Of a DNA stretch of 23,842 nucleotides, positions 8,201-20,200 are shown piece after piece. Made by a program: the position numbers and the translations under genes. This stretch comes from Chrysochromulina parva (taxonomy: Eukaryota; Haptophyta; Prymnesiales; Chrysochromulinaceae): positions 1 to 23,842 of the forward strand of contig PJAB01000558.1 in assembly GCA_002887195.1 (NCBI GenBank). Direction: 5' to 3'. The notes below the pieces were generated by a model. That model was given only the letters and a program-made list of their open reading frames with translations, did no database searches and was not told the origin of the DNA. How positions within the stretch are numbered: position 1 is the first letter of the stretch; every line of letters begins with the position of its first letter.

Positions 8201-11200
8201 TGTCGAGTCGCTGTGCCGGTGGCTGCACACGATGCATGCGCGGCGCGTGCGGCGCTCGCAGCCCCCACCGTTGGCCTCGTGCGTGCTGCTCACGGCAGGG
8301 CCAGCGGCCGGTAAGACGTGCTTGCTCTCACAGCTTGTGGTGCACTCCCTCGACCTTGACGGAGCGGAGGTGCTGCCGGTGCTCATCAAGGTGCAGGATC
8401 TGCAGAAGCTGCTGCTCTCGAAGGAGCCATCGGTGGGTGTTGCATGTCTGCAACTGATTGGGCGTTGCATGTTGATTGCATGTCTGATTGCATGTCTGCA
8501 ACTGATTGCAACTGATTGCATGTCTGCAACTGATTGGGCGCACGGAGTGGACTCTGAATGGGCACTGATTACCATGTAGGTTCTGATTGCCTTTTATGGC
8601 GTGGAATGGCCGATTTCATGCCCCACTGATTGCGATTGAACTCGTCTCGTCGACCTTCAGGTTGTGTCCGTCTGATTGCGATTGCGATCTCGTCTGATTG
8701 CGATCTCATCTGATTGCGATCTCGTCGAACCTCACAGGTGGTGTCCACCTTCGAGCGTGCGTGGAACTGGGTCGACGCTTACCTATGCCTCGTGCACGGC
8801 CTCGGCTCGGAGCTATACCGGTTCCTGCGCCAGGCGATGGTGGCGCGGCGCGTGCTGCTCCTCATCGACGGCATCGACGAGGGCGGGCACGCCCGCCAGC
8901 GCGTCGAGCAGCACATCGTTGAGGTGCTCGCGCCGCAGGGGTTCGTCATTGTGGTCACCTCGCGCCCGAACGGTCTGCCCGAGGTGGGTAGCCTGTCGGA
9001 GACTTCTCGAGTGCTCTGCGCTGCATGCAAGTGCTCACCACGGCGCCTACCCCCCTTTCCACAGGAGCTCTTCATTAAGGCGCACTTCCGGCGGCTCCAG
9101 CTCAAGCCGTTGAGTGATGAGCAGCAGCATGTGGTCATCCGATCGCGCGTCGAGCCGGTGCGCGATTGCGATGCCCCAATCGGATGCCCCTCAGATGGCC
9201 CCCTCAGATGCCCCCCTCAGATGGCACTGAATTTGCGCTCGGATTGCGGCTGATGGCCTCGCTCTCGTGGTCTCGGGTTGCATGCTGATGGCGAACAGGT
9301 GCTTGGGTTGACAGCGGCGCAACGGCTGATCGAGTACGTGAAGACGACGGTACCGATTGACCAGGATACGGGCCATCGTGTGACCGGTAACCCGCTGATG
9401 CTCTCGATGGTCATCTCGATCCTCATGTCGCGCCAAGCTTCGAAGGATGAGCAGGCTGGCAAGCCGGGCAAGCAGGGCAGCATGTACGCTCTCGGCGTCG
9501 CCGAGGCCGCGCAGACCGGTGGCAGCGACGGCGGCGAGATGGGCATCTCGATGCCCAGGACGATCACTGAGCTGTACGACGTGGCGGCTTCGGCTATGCT
9601 GGACCAACTAGAACGAAAGGATCGCGGTGAGAAGACAAGGCACGCCGCGGGAGGCAAGCGGATGCGTGAGCTCCTCGAGGCAACTTTCTTCCAAGCCCAC
9701 GCAGCCGAGAAGCGTATTATCACCGAGGTGCATGTGGCCCTTGCCGCCATCGGCCTCGTCCAGCCCGCCGAACTCGATCGTATCATGTCGCTCAACCGCC
9801 GGTCAGGGGCATCTGCGATCGATCGCTTCGCTGGGGGATCTGCTACTCCATGGGGGGGGGATCTGCTACGCTCACGCACGGACTCGTCGAGCCACCTTCC
9901 TGATTTGGGCTCGTCCAGCCATCTGAGCTCGCCAGACGGCACTCCATTCAGGGCGTCGACTCGAGCTCGAGCGTCGACCGTCGATGGCACACGGAATATG
10001 GCCTCTCTCAACAAAGCGCGCTCCTCGGAAAAGGGGGCGGTCCTCTGGGGGAGGGCTCGCGCCTCGGTGGGCGTCGGGCCGCCCAATGAAGCGGGGCTGC
10101 GTAACCAACTTTCCCGCCCGATGAGCATTGTGGAGCACCGTCGCATGCAGACGGAGGTGTTCAAGGCGATCGGCGAGCTCCCCCAAGAGTGGCAGGACGC
10201 GATGCAAGGGATCCGCGAGCGAGTGCGCCAAGACCGGCTGCCGCTGCTCAGCTTGCTGAGCGCCTCTCCGCTGGAGATGCAGTCGTCGCACCTCTCCTTC
10301 CAGGAGTTCTTCACGGCACGCGCGCTCTGCAACGGGCAGCGGCTTATACCCCGGGCAGCCGAGCCATGGCGTTGGTCGGCGTGGTGGGGCAACACGTTGC
10401 GCCACGGCTCCGAAATGGGGCGCGCGTTCGGGCACGGCCTGCTGCAGGCGTGCGGGCTCTCAAAGATGGATGCTGCCCTTGAGCTGCGTGCCAAGCTGGG
10501 AGGCCATCGTCCGACGGCGCTGCGTGCCATCTCGTTGCTCTTGCACGCGGCGCACTCCCTCGACCTGAGTGACAACAATCTCCGCGGCGACGAGATGTAT
10601 GCTCTTGCCAAGGTCTGGCCGACGACCCCAGCCGACTGATGCCGGCTACTGACTGATGCCCGCCCATGAGTGCCGCTGATGCCCGCCGATGTGCCCGCTG
10701 ATGACCTCTGATGGCGCCCCTCATATCGCAGGTGCTAGCCGAGGACCCGGAGCCGCCTGCGCGCGCGCTCAACCTCGCGGGCAACTGTCTGGCCTCTGAA
10801 GGCGCTCGGCAGGTAGCTCGAGCGCTCGAAGGCGCCCTCTCGCGCCATGTTGAGCTCCTCGACCTCTCCCGCAACGGCCTGTGCGGCATAGACCCTCTTG
10901 GGCGAGGCTCGTGGAGCCCTGACGGGCTTGGCTTGCTCGCGATGCGCCTCGAGAGCTGCCCTCGGCTGAGCACGCTTTGCCTGAACGACAATTGGCTCAA
11001 GGACGAGGGTGCGGCCCTTGTGCTGAGCGCACTCGGCCGGAGCGGCCACATGACACTGTCGTCGGCCGAGCCGCACGCGCTCACCTCCCTCGATCTCGCG
11101 CGCAACAAACTCGGCGTTGGTGCATGCAGGCTGCTCGTGGACGTTGCGGCCGTGTGCACACGCCTCAGCACGCTCTGCCTGCGTGACAACCTGCTCGACG

Positions 11201-14200
11201 CCGAGTGCGCCCCTCTGCTCGCCGAGGTGCTGCGCAGAGCGAGCAGCCTCACCGTGCTCGACCTGTCCTCCAATCTCCTCTGCATTGCTCTCTCGCCCGA
11301 GGCGGTGCGCGCAGCGTGCGCATCGGAGAAGGACGCCGCCCTGCTCACCACGGCGCTCGGCGCTCGCTTTGCGGGGCGGCTGCCGTCTGGTACGTGGCAC
11401 ACGGAGGGCTTCGACGCACTTGTCAAGGCGCTCTGCCAACACGCAAGCCTCACCCACGTCTCGCTGGCTAACGGGCGGCTATGTGGGGTGTACACCGAGT
11501 ACCTCGACTGTGAGTGGGTCTCGTTTGAAACGTACCAAAGTGCGGCGCTTGAGTTGCTCATCAAAGCGCTCGGTGCCTCGCAGCGCAAGACGCCCTCACC
11601 GCTGAGCATCGACTTGAATGGCAATCGCGCATCGGCCGAGCTACTCGAGATTGTGAAGCGCGCGGTGCACGAGCATGCCGCGCAGCAGCATGCCGGCGAT
11701 GCCACCCCCCCCATTGAGGACACGCCGCGCGACGGGTCATCCCAGCCCGCCGTACGCGACGACGGACCGAGCTCGGGGGAGATCGATGGAGATCGAGGGG
11801 AAGATCGACCCGCCACGCCACCCTCAGGGGCGATCGCGCGAGCCGGTACACCGCCGCCACTGCCGTCGGATCTCACGCCGTTCAGTGATGCAGACGAGCT
11901 CTCCGCCGGTGGCACCGAACCCCCGGCACCTGGTGCGGGGTCGAGCCCTCCCATGCCGACCCTGGCGCTTAGCAACGAGGGTGAGCCGGCTGCGGCCGCC
12001 GCAGCTCGAGCTCCACTCGAACCTTAAAGATGCACTTCATGCAGGCGCGTACTCACCACGGCGCCCCCCCCCCTTTCCACAGGAGTTCCCCTCGAACCTA
12101 AGAAGCGCGCGAAGCGCGAGAACCCGTTCAAAGGGCCACGCCCCTCACTTGGCGACCGATCGGCGCGCGACCCGAACAATGCGACGCCCGATACGATGCC
12201 TCGGACGGCATCGACCGTAAAGGGCAGCAGCTCGGCGGACCATGCTGAGGGCGAGAGCGTCGATGCCGACAAGCCCCAGGGCGGCAACAGCGCGCGCAAG
12301 GGGACGCCACAAAAGGCGCCATCAGCTGCCAAAGAAGGCAACTTGACGGCTCGCAAAACGATTCCCACAGCCGAGACCACGGCCACTCGTCGCGACGCGG
12401 GCGCGGCCGCCCTGCGCGGTAGCCTCGGAGGCCCAGCGAGCGTGTCGATGGCGTTGAAGAGCGCGCGTGGGTCCAGCAAGGAGGAGAAGCGCGAAGGCGC
12501 CGTAACGGGCGCGCCCGTTCGTCGCGCTGGCAAGGACGTGAAGCGCCCCGCGCCTCTGATAGTGACGAAGCCCGTTGAGGAGCGCGAGCCGGAGAGGAAG
12601 CTCAGACCGCCCAAGATCGACCATGCGGACGCGAAGCAGATGGTGCGCGAGTTCAAGCTTCGCGACGAAGAGCGGCCACCGGCTCTGATGGACAAGCAAG
12701 AGTCGCGCCACGTGCAGGCGCCGTCGCTCGATGGTGTTGGGGCGGGCATGCTGCTCCTCTTTAATTGCAACAAGGCGCGCTTCAAGTTGGTCATCGGCGA
12801 CACGTCGACGCTGCCTGAGAAGTACGAGTACAGCCTATTCGCGCGCAACGGTGCGACGCTCGGCAAGGTCAAGATTCCCGCCAAAAAGGGCCTTCCCTTC
12901 GAGGAGCGTGTCTCGTTTGAACACCGCTGGCTGTCCGGGGTGGACTACGGATTGGTGCACCACTTTCGGCAGGGGCCAGGCACGCTGGAGCTCGAGCTCG
13001 AATGGGAGATTGAGGCTGACGAAGCGGCTCCACCCGTCAAGGGGGGTGCAGTGGCGCTTCGCGGCGCGCCCCAGTTTCGTCCGGGACATGTGCAGCGGGC
13101 CGTCCTGCTGGTCAGCCCGTGGCTCGCGTACGCGTGCTGCGTGGGCGCGCGGCTCAATCTGATCGCGCCGGGCGACTATTGCGGCCGTGTGTCGACAGTG
13201 CAACGGGTGCTACGCGACGACACCGTCGTGGTGCGTGTGGATGCGACCACCGAGGAAAAGATTGTCGACCCGCGGCCCGATCGATGCGTGCCCACGACGA
13301 CGGTGCGCTACCCCAAGGCGACCCCCATCTTGTACCTGCACAACGACGAGTGCGTGGACGCGTGCGTGGTCGAGATGCCTAAAAAGGAATGGGAGGAGAC
13401 GAGCGAGAGGCGCAAGGATGACAAAGGGGGCAACCGACCCGATCCTAAGGCTGGTAATCGGCATTGGGTCGAGATGACTGTGAAAGACAAGGTGAGCATC
13501 GTGGCGGCAGATCTGAACGAGTACAACCACTGCCAGCCGCGCTTCGAGACCGTAGCCGACTACGAGGAGCAGCGCGTGCAGCACTGCCTCGACATGGTCG
13601 CGCGCAACGAGAAGGTCGAGGACGCGATCACGGGCAACACGCTCGCGATCAAGGACCAGCTAGTGAACGTGGATGTCAAGGCCTCCACCGTAGGCGGCGC
13701 GACGAACACACTCCTGGGCAAGCCGGTCAAGAATGTGCAGGCGCTCGTCTCCATCCTCACGATGCCCTCACCGAAGCGCGGGAGTGGCGAGCATCCGTCG
13801 CAGGCGTGCCTCGTGCGTGCTGGGCCGGGCACCGGCAAGACGTGGATGTGCAAGCAGGCCGTGTATATTTTGGGAGAGACCCTCGCCAAAGGGTCCGAGC
13901 ACAAGGGCATGAAGCTGTGCCCGATTGTGCTGTACGTGCAACAGATCGTCTACCTGCTCCGCGACGCGACGGCGGGCTCGAGCGAGGGTGTGCACGCGCT
14001 GTTCGGCTCGTACGTGGACGCTGTGCATCGGCGTGTCGCCGAGATGCTCAAGCAAGCCTTCCAGCTGCGCGCGCTCATCGTGATCCTCGACGGCGTCGAT
14101 GAGGCGGCCGGGCTGCGTAGGATGGTCGAGTCCTTCGTCCTAGACGTTCTGGTGCCCTCGGGAAATCGAGTGCTCATCACCTCCCGCGTCGAGGGCATTG

Positions 14201-17200
14201 GGAATATGGACCCGTATCTCGATCGCCACTTTTCGGTGCTGGACCTGAAGGAGCTCTCGAATGAGCAGCAACGCTCCGTGATCGGCACCCAGATGCGCGG
14301 CTCCGAGTTCTTCGACCACCTGCTCGCGCTCGGCGAGATGCGGCGCGGCCTCGACAGGGCGTACCAGAAGCTGAGTGAGGGTGTCAGATCTGAGCTCGAA
14401 GCTCTCTACCTGCCCGTGCGTGCGGAGAACCCCGAGACCTCGGAGACGAACTACGAGCCAATCCCCTCCTCGGCGAAGACGCCGGTGTCGGTGCGCCACT
14501 CCAAGGAGAAGGTGACGATGCCGCGCGAGCGCCGCTGGGCCGTCTTCGAGATGCTTCTGCGCCACGCGCTTGCCGAGGCAGTCGCGGGCAGCGCCGAGAA
14601 AGACGCGGGCGCCGCGGGCAGCGTGGAGATCGTCCGAGGTCAGAAGGACGATCCGGAGGTGCTGCACTGCCGCGTGATCTTTGAGAAGGGCAAGACGCTC
14701 GTTTGGTTCGTGGCGCGCCTCGTGGGCAACTTGGCCGAGGAAGGCGCGCCCGAGGCGGCGCTCGCGGACTCGAGCGTCCAAGGGCCCGCCGCCCATGGGC
14801 CGATCGACCCACGCGAGGTCAGGATCGAGTCGGAGCCTCACGCCGTGCTGACTATGACGGAGCTCCAGAACGGGTTCATCTCTCTCGACCCTACGCACTT
14901 CCGCTCCTTCAAGGCCACGATGCTGCTCACGTACGGCTTGACGGAGGTCGAGTGCCGGTGCGAGCTGCACTACAAGGAGATATTCGCCGTCGGCTCCTCG
15001 GGCCACACGAATGCAAGCGAGCACTACCACTTCTTCCGGCAGCAAATGGAAGGCAAGCTCGAGCCAGATCGGATCGACGCGCTGCTCGAGCCTGCGCTGC
15101 TCTTCCTCGTCGATGCCTCCGGCATCCCCGTGCTGCTCTCACTGCTCGTGCTCATCTTTACCTCGGGGGGCGAAGACCTCGCCGAACTGCCCACGAACCA
15201 GTTCGAGCTGTATGAGATGGGGATCATGCATGCCATTGACCGACGCTTTTTCACAGCGTACACGGCCGTGACCGGCGTGCGAGGCGGCGGCAACTCGGCC
15301 GAGGGCATCGTGTACGATGACGCCCTCGCGACGCGCACGCTCGTGCAGATCTGGCAGCAGCTGTTTGCTCTGGACCGGACCAAAGCGCTCGCGGTGCAGT
15401 CGTCGCTGGACAGTGAGAAGCGCGAGCGCAAGCAGTCACGCAAGAAATCCCTCGACCAGGGCGAGGGCATCACGACCGGGGACATGGCCGTGCACAAGAG
15501 CGTCGAGCAGGGCCAGCATCGAGGCGACCACGAACTGTATGACATTTTTCGGGAGGCGGCCAAGTATTTGAATATGGCGCGCCACGGTGCAGCGCGGACG
15601 GTGCTCAACGCGTGCGAGCTCGCGATGCCAAAGCAACTGCGCAGCATCATCATGGCGCTCGCCGAGTCGAACCTGAAGCTCATTCGCGATGGCGGTTCGA
15701 TCCACAACACGGGGCTCGTGATGCTGCGCCATGTGGCCGTAGTCAACCAGCAGCAAGGCCGTCGCCAGTTCGGCGCGCGGGACGTGGCGCGCGCCCTTCT
15801 CAAGGAAATGCCCTTCTCCGAGGCACTCACGCTCTGGTTGCACTTGAACAACGAGGAGGGCGGTATCCCGCTCATGAAGACGCTCGAGGCTCAGACCGAC
15901 GAGGCGGAAGCGCAGTACCAGTTCAAGCATCTCTCCTTCCAGGAAGGGCTGTTCGCGCAGTTCCTCTTCCTCAAGGCACGTGACGGCCAGTGGGACGGTT
16001 GGAGCACCGACGTGCGCGCGGCGAGCTTTGTCAACGACCCGTTCATGAACAACACGTGCCGCATCTCCGCGCGCAAGCTGGGCGACCTGCTCGCGCTCCA
16101 GCGGCACGATTGGGACTTTGCGACGGAACCGGAGGCGAGGCTCACCCCGGGTGGTAAGCGCGCGCTCTGGCTGCTCATCTCCTCGCACCTGCGCTCGCTC
16201 GACCTGTCAAGCAACAAGGTGGGCGAGGAGAATGACGAGTCGGATGCGGGGCTCTCGACCCTCCTCACGATCGGCACGTCCTTGCGTACGCTGAAGCTGC
16301 GTTCCAATTTGATCGGCAAGATGGATTGGAAGAAGCAGCAGCTCACGCGCGCGCTCTCGAACAACGAGACGCTCACCGAGCTTGACCTGAGCAATAATGG
16401 GCTGGGCGACAAGGGGATGAAGGCGGTGTGCACCGCGCTGGCCACGTGCAAGTCGCTCATCAAGCTCGACTTGAGCTTCAACCAGCCAGGTCGTTGCAAG
16501 GAGCTGCCGGGGCTCCTGCGCCAGCACCCCACGCTCACCGACATCGGGATCGAGGAGAAGGACGGATTCGGCAAGCTCGACAATCGCGCCAAGGAGGCTA
16601 TTGGGCGCGTGCTTCTCCACCGCCCCACTCCGCTTCTCATCGCGCTCAAGGTCGACTTGTTCAACCTCACCTCGAGCGCAACGTCGCTGCAGTGGCCGGC
16701 CAATGCCGACCGCTCTGACGCGACCATGCTGGCTGGCTTGCTCCGTGCCAACTCGACGCTCACCGAACTCAATTTCGAGGGCGAAGGACTCCAAGATGAC
16801 GACCGGCAGACCCTCGGCAAGGCGCTGCTGAGCAGCCCTCACGGGCGTCTCGGGCTGTGCAGCAACTTTGGCCTCAAGGCGTACCTCAAAGAGATCACCT
16901 TCGACCTCAAGAATCGCGAGCAAGTGCGATCCACGCGCTCGTGGTGCCTGCTCGCGGGGCTGCTCAAGGCGAACCGCACCCTTGTGTCGCTCACGCTGCA
17001 GTCACTCGGGCCCGAGCATGTGGATGTGCTCGCCATCGCGCTGCGCGCCAACAAGACGCTCAAGAACCTCTATCTCGAGAAGATGGACACGCAAGATCCG
17101 AGCCGCGCGCGTAAGATCAAGCTCGACCTGCAGAGCCTCAACGGCTCGACCAAGGTGTCGCGCGTGGACCTGTGCCCATCTCTCAAGAGCGATGGCACCT

Positions 17201-20200
17201 CTTCAGCCACCGAGTTTCTCCGTGAGCTGCTCGACAAGGCGATGTGCACCTTCGTCGCCGAGCTCATCTCGGAGAATGAGGAGATCGAGAGCCTGCGCCT
17301 CAACCCTGGCCAGGGCGCCGAGGGCGGCAAAGTGCTCGAGCTCATGCAGGCGTGCAAGACCTCGTCGCTGCGCACGCTCGATTTGAACGGCGTCAATCTG
17401 GGCGCGCGAGGTTCCCCACAGCTCTTCGACCACGTGCTTAGCGGCATGTGCCCCAACTTGACGAAGCTCTGCCTCGCGTCCAATAACCTCGTCGACTCAA
17501 AGCTGGACAACATGGTGGCGGCGCTCAATAGCCCGCATTGCACCCTGAGCGCTCTCGATCTCTCGAGCAATGAGATCTCGGGCGTACTCCTCTTCCGCAG
17601 CCTCGCGCAGAACCGATCGCTCACGTCGGTCGACCTGCGCAATAACCCGATCACCGATGACCAAATGGAGCGGATCGGCGCCTTCTTGCTCACGGACAAG
17701 TGCCAGGCCAAGCTCAAGTATGTCAGCGTCACGCTGCCCGCGGGCGCACAGCAGGAGGCCAAGACGCTCGAGATCACCGAAGAGGTCGGCGTGCTCGATC
17801 TGATCAGCACTCGGCACGACCCCACGAGCCGGCAGAGCTCCCTCGAGCCAGGCGCCATGGTCCTCCTCTTTGGGCTGCTGCGCCACAACGGTGCGATGAG
17901 GAAGCTGCGCCTCGCCATGCGCGCCGCCGAGCGCGCCGCGGACGTGCGTGCGCTCGGTACGGCGCTTCGATACAACAGCTCGCTCACAGAGCTCGAGCTT
18001 GCCAGCGCGCCTCTCGAGACCTTTGCGCCGGAGGACATGCGGACGCTCGCGGAGGGCATCCGGGCGCACGGGGCCTTCACGGCGGTCACGCTCGATGGCA
18101 AGACCATCCCGATTCACTTGACACGTGGACCGCAGGCGGCCGTCTCCATCGACCTGAGCAGCCACGATCTCGGCGAGATCTCGGGCCTGACGCTCAGCGC
18201 GATCCTGCGTGCCAACACGACGCTCAAATCGCTGCGCCTCGCCAAGAATCGGTTGCAAGCCACCGGCGCGCAGCCGATCGTCGAGGCGCTCGAGCACGCG
18301 CCACTCAAACTACTCGATTTGAGTCAGAACGGCCTCGGGCTGCGCGAGCCTGGCAAGGCCGTCGGACGTGCGCCGACGATGGTGCTTGTTGCGGCGGGCA
18401 GCGTGCTGAGCGCAGCATCGGCCGCGGCCGAAAGCACGGCCGACAGCGTGGCGCCGCCGATGGGCTCGGTGCAGTCTCTCTTTGTGGCGGTGAGCAAGAT
18501 GACACACCTTGAGACCCTCAACCTCGATGAGAACGAGCTCAGCTCGAGCTACGATCTGGAGGTGATCTGCCGGCTGCGCTCTCTCGAGCACCTCTCGCTG
18601 CAGAGGAATCAGCTGCAGGAGCTCCCGTCCAAGATTGGGACGCTCTTCGCGCTCAAGGAGCTCAATCTGCAATCGAACCAGCTCACGCGTCTCCAGGGAA
18701 GCATCGGCACTTTGACGAAACTGCGCTCGCTCAACCTGCGAGCGAACCACCTGACGCAACTCACACCCGCGATCGGCAACCTGAGCGCGCTGCGCAAGCT
18801 CGACATCTCGGATAACGCGAAGCTGCGCACCTTGCCGCGCGACATGATCAATCTCCACCACGATCTCGAGCTCCTCGCGCAGCGAGATCGGCATCTGGTG
18901 CCCTTACTGGGCACCTCCCTCACCGGGGGCGTCCCAGCCCTCAAAAAGTACTTTGCCGAGCATCCAGAGGATGAGGGCAGCTTCGTCCGACAGCAGAAGG
19001 GCGACGATGGCGGCCCGCGTCGCAACGGCAAGGGGCTGAAGCGCGAGCCGAACGCGCGGCCCAAGCGCCCGACACTGCGCCCGCTCAAGGAGGGGCTCAG
19101 CCGGCACTACCACGTGTCCGACGTGGGCCATGTGGTGCTGCTCTACAACTGCTGCGGCGCCGCGCACGTGCTGAGCGACGAGCTCGTTGCCATACCGGGC
19201 GACCGCGAGATCGATCTGGTCACCGTCAATGACGACATCGTGGGCAAGCTCCTCCCGCGCGCCTCCGCCAAGCAGTCGCCCGAGAAGCACCGATTCGAAT
19301 CTCGAGAGCTGCTCAACGTCAATGACGATCTCGAGAGGCGCCTGCAGTTGAAGAACGAGTGGCACATGATTGATGACGAGCGCCAGCTCGCCTCAGTACG
19401 CTGATTGGCCTTGATTGGCCTGGATTGGCCTGGATTGCCCTGGAGTGCCCTGGATTGCCACTCATCGTCTCTCGTCGGGCACTCATTGCCACACAATGAC
19501 CTCCGCCTCTTCAGAAGATGCGCTCGGGGATCCAATCTGATGGCCATTTGATGGCCATGTGATTGTCATCTGATTGCCACCCCCTCTGTCTCATCAGGTG
19601 CTGCGCGGCGACGACTACACCCTCATCGTCAAGCTCGACCGGGAGATCTCTGGGAGATCGATCTACCTCGAGCTCGTGCCGCACCTCGCGTTTGCATGCG
19701 CGGAGGGCACGCGGCTTCAGGTGCGCTCCAACGAGGGGGGCGTGGTGAGCCGGGGGCCCAACGGCGCATCGGGTCCGCTGCTCGGGTGCGGCACGGTCAT
19801 CGAGCTTCTCGATGACGACCGGCTGCGTGTGCGCATCGATAACATTCAACTGGCCGATGGAGCCACCGGCTCGGCGGGCAGCGAGCGCCCCAAGCCGCGC
19901 AACATGGTTCGTCAATCGACGGCAAGTTTCAAGAAGAAGGCGCGCGACCCGGCCCAGCCCGTCTTCGCGGGATTCGGCGAGCTGCTCATCGACGCGAGCC
20001 CGATCAATGTGCGGCCGATCACGGCGGCGCAGTACGAGCCTGGGTGCCGGCTGCTCTTCTTGCATCAAGAGGCGGGGCTCGTGGACGCCGTGGTGGTCGA
20101 GTGGCTCCAGTTTGGGGCGCGCCATCAACTCCAGTTGGTCGAGACGGGGCAGCTGCTCGAGGCCGACCTAAACCAGTATAACCACTCGAGCGTGGGCTTG

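Larger units (their letters stand above)
8274..10323 (+). other. NACHT NTPase domain of cassette 1 (interrupted by introns 3-5)
   Basis: Exons 3-6. Walker A GPAAGKT at 8298-8318 (residues 2119-2125); Walker B VLLLIDGIDE at 8852-8881 (residues 2202-2211), with the acidic DE pair typical of NACHT; sensor-1-like VIVVTSRPNG; LKPLSDEQQ; VTGNPLMLSM, the GxP motif; and SHLSFQEFFTARAL, a winged-helix-end motif seen in NACHT proteins. NACHT NTPases bind ATP/GTP and act as oligomerisation switches. A disordered Ser/Arg/Gly-rich insert lies at about 9800-10100 (residues roughly 2444-2544). Walker A and B are on different exons, 305 nt of intron apart. Confidence 0.88.

Noticed and set aside
8714..10639. 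Independent small genes at 8714-9253 and 9278-10639
   Set aside because: Each holds only part of a NACHT domain; their starts lie in intron sequence and their ends are intron stops. Splicing rebuilds the complete domain.
9217..11975. Long minus-strand ORFs opposite exons 6 and 7 (464 and 543 codons)
   Set aside because: Ser/Arg/Ala-rich translations without recognisable domains, antisense to well-supported NACHT/LRR coding sequence; a normal effect of GC-rich codons.
12196..19404. A separate gene starting at ATG 12196 and ending at TGA 19404
   Set aside because: The frame is open upstream to a good acceptor at 12082, and the TGA lies just inside intron 8; the beta-rich module begun before it continues after 19598. 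I keep the two-gene option only for the exon 7-8 join.
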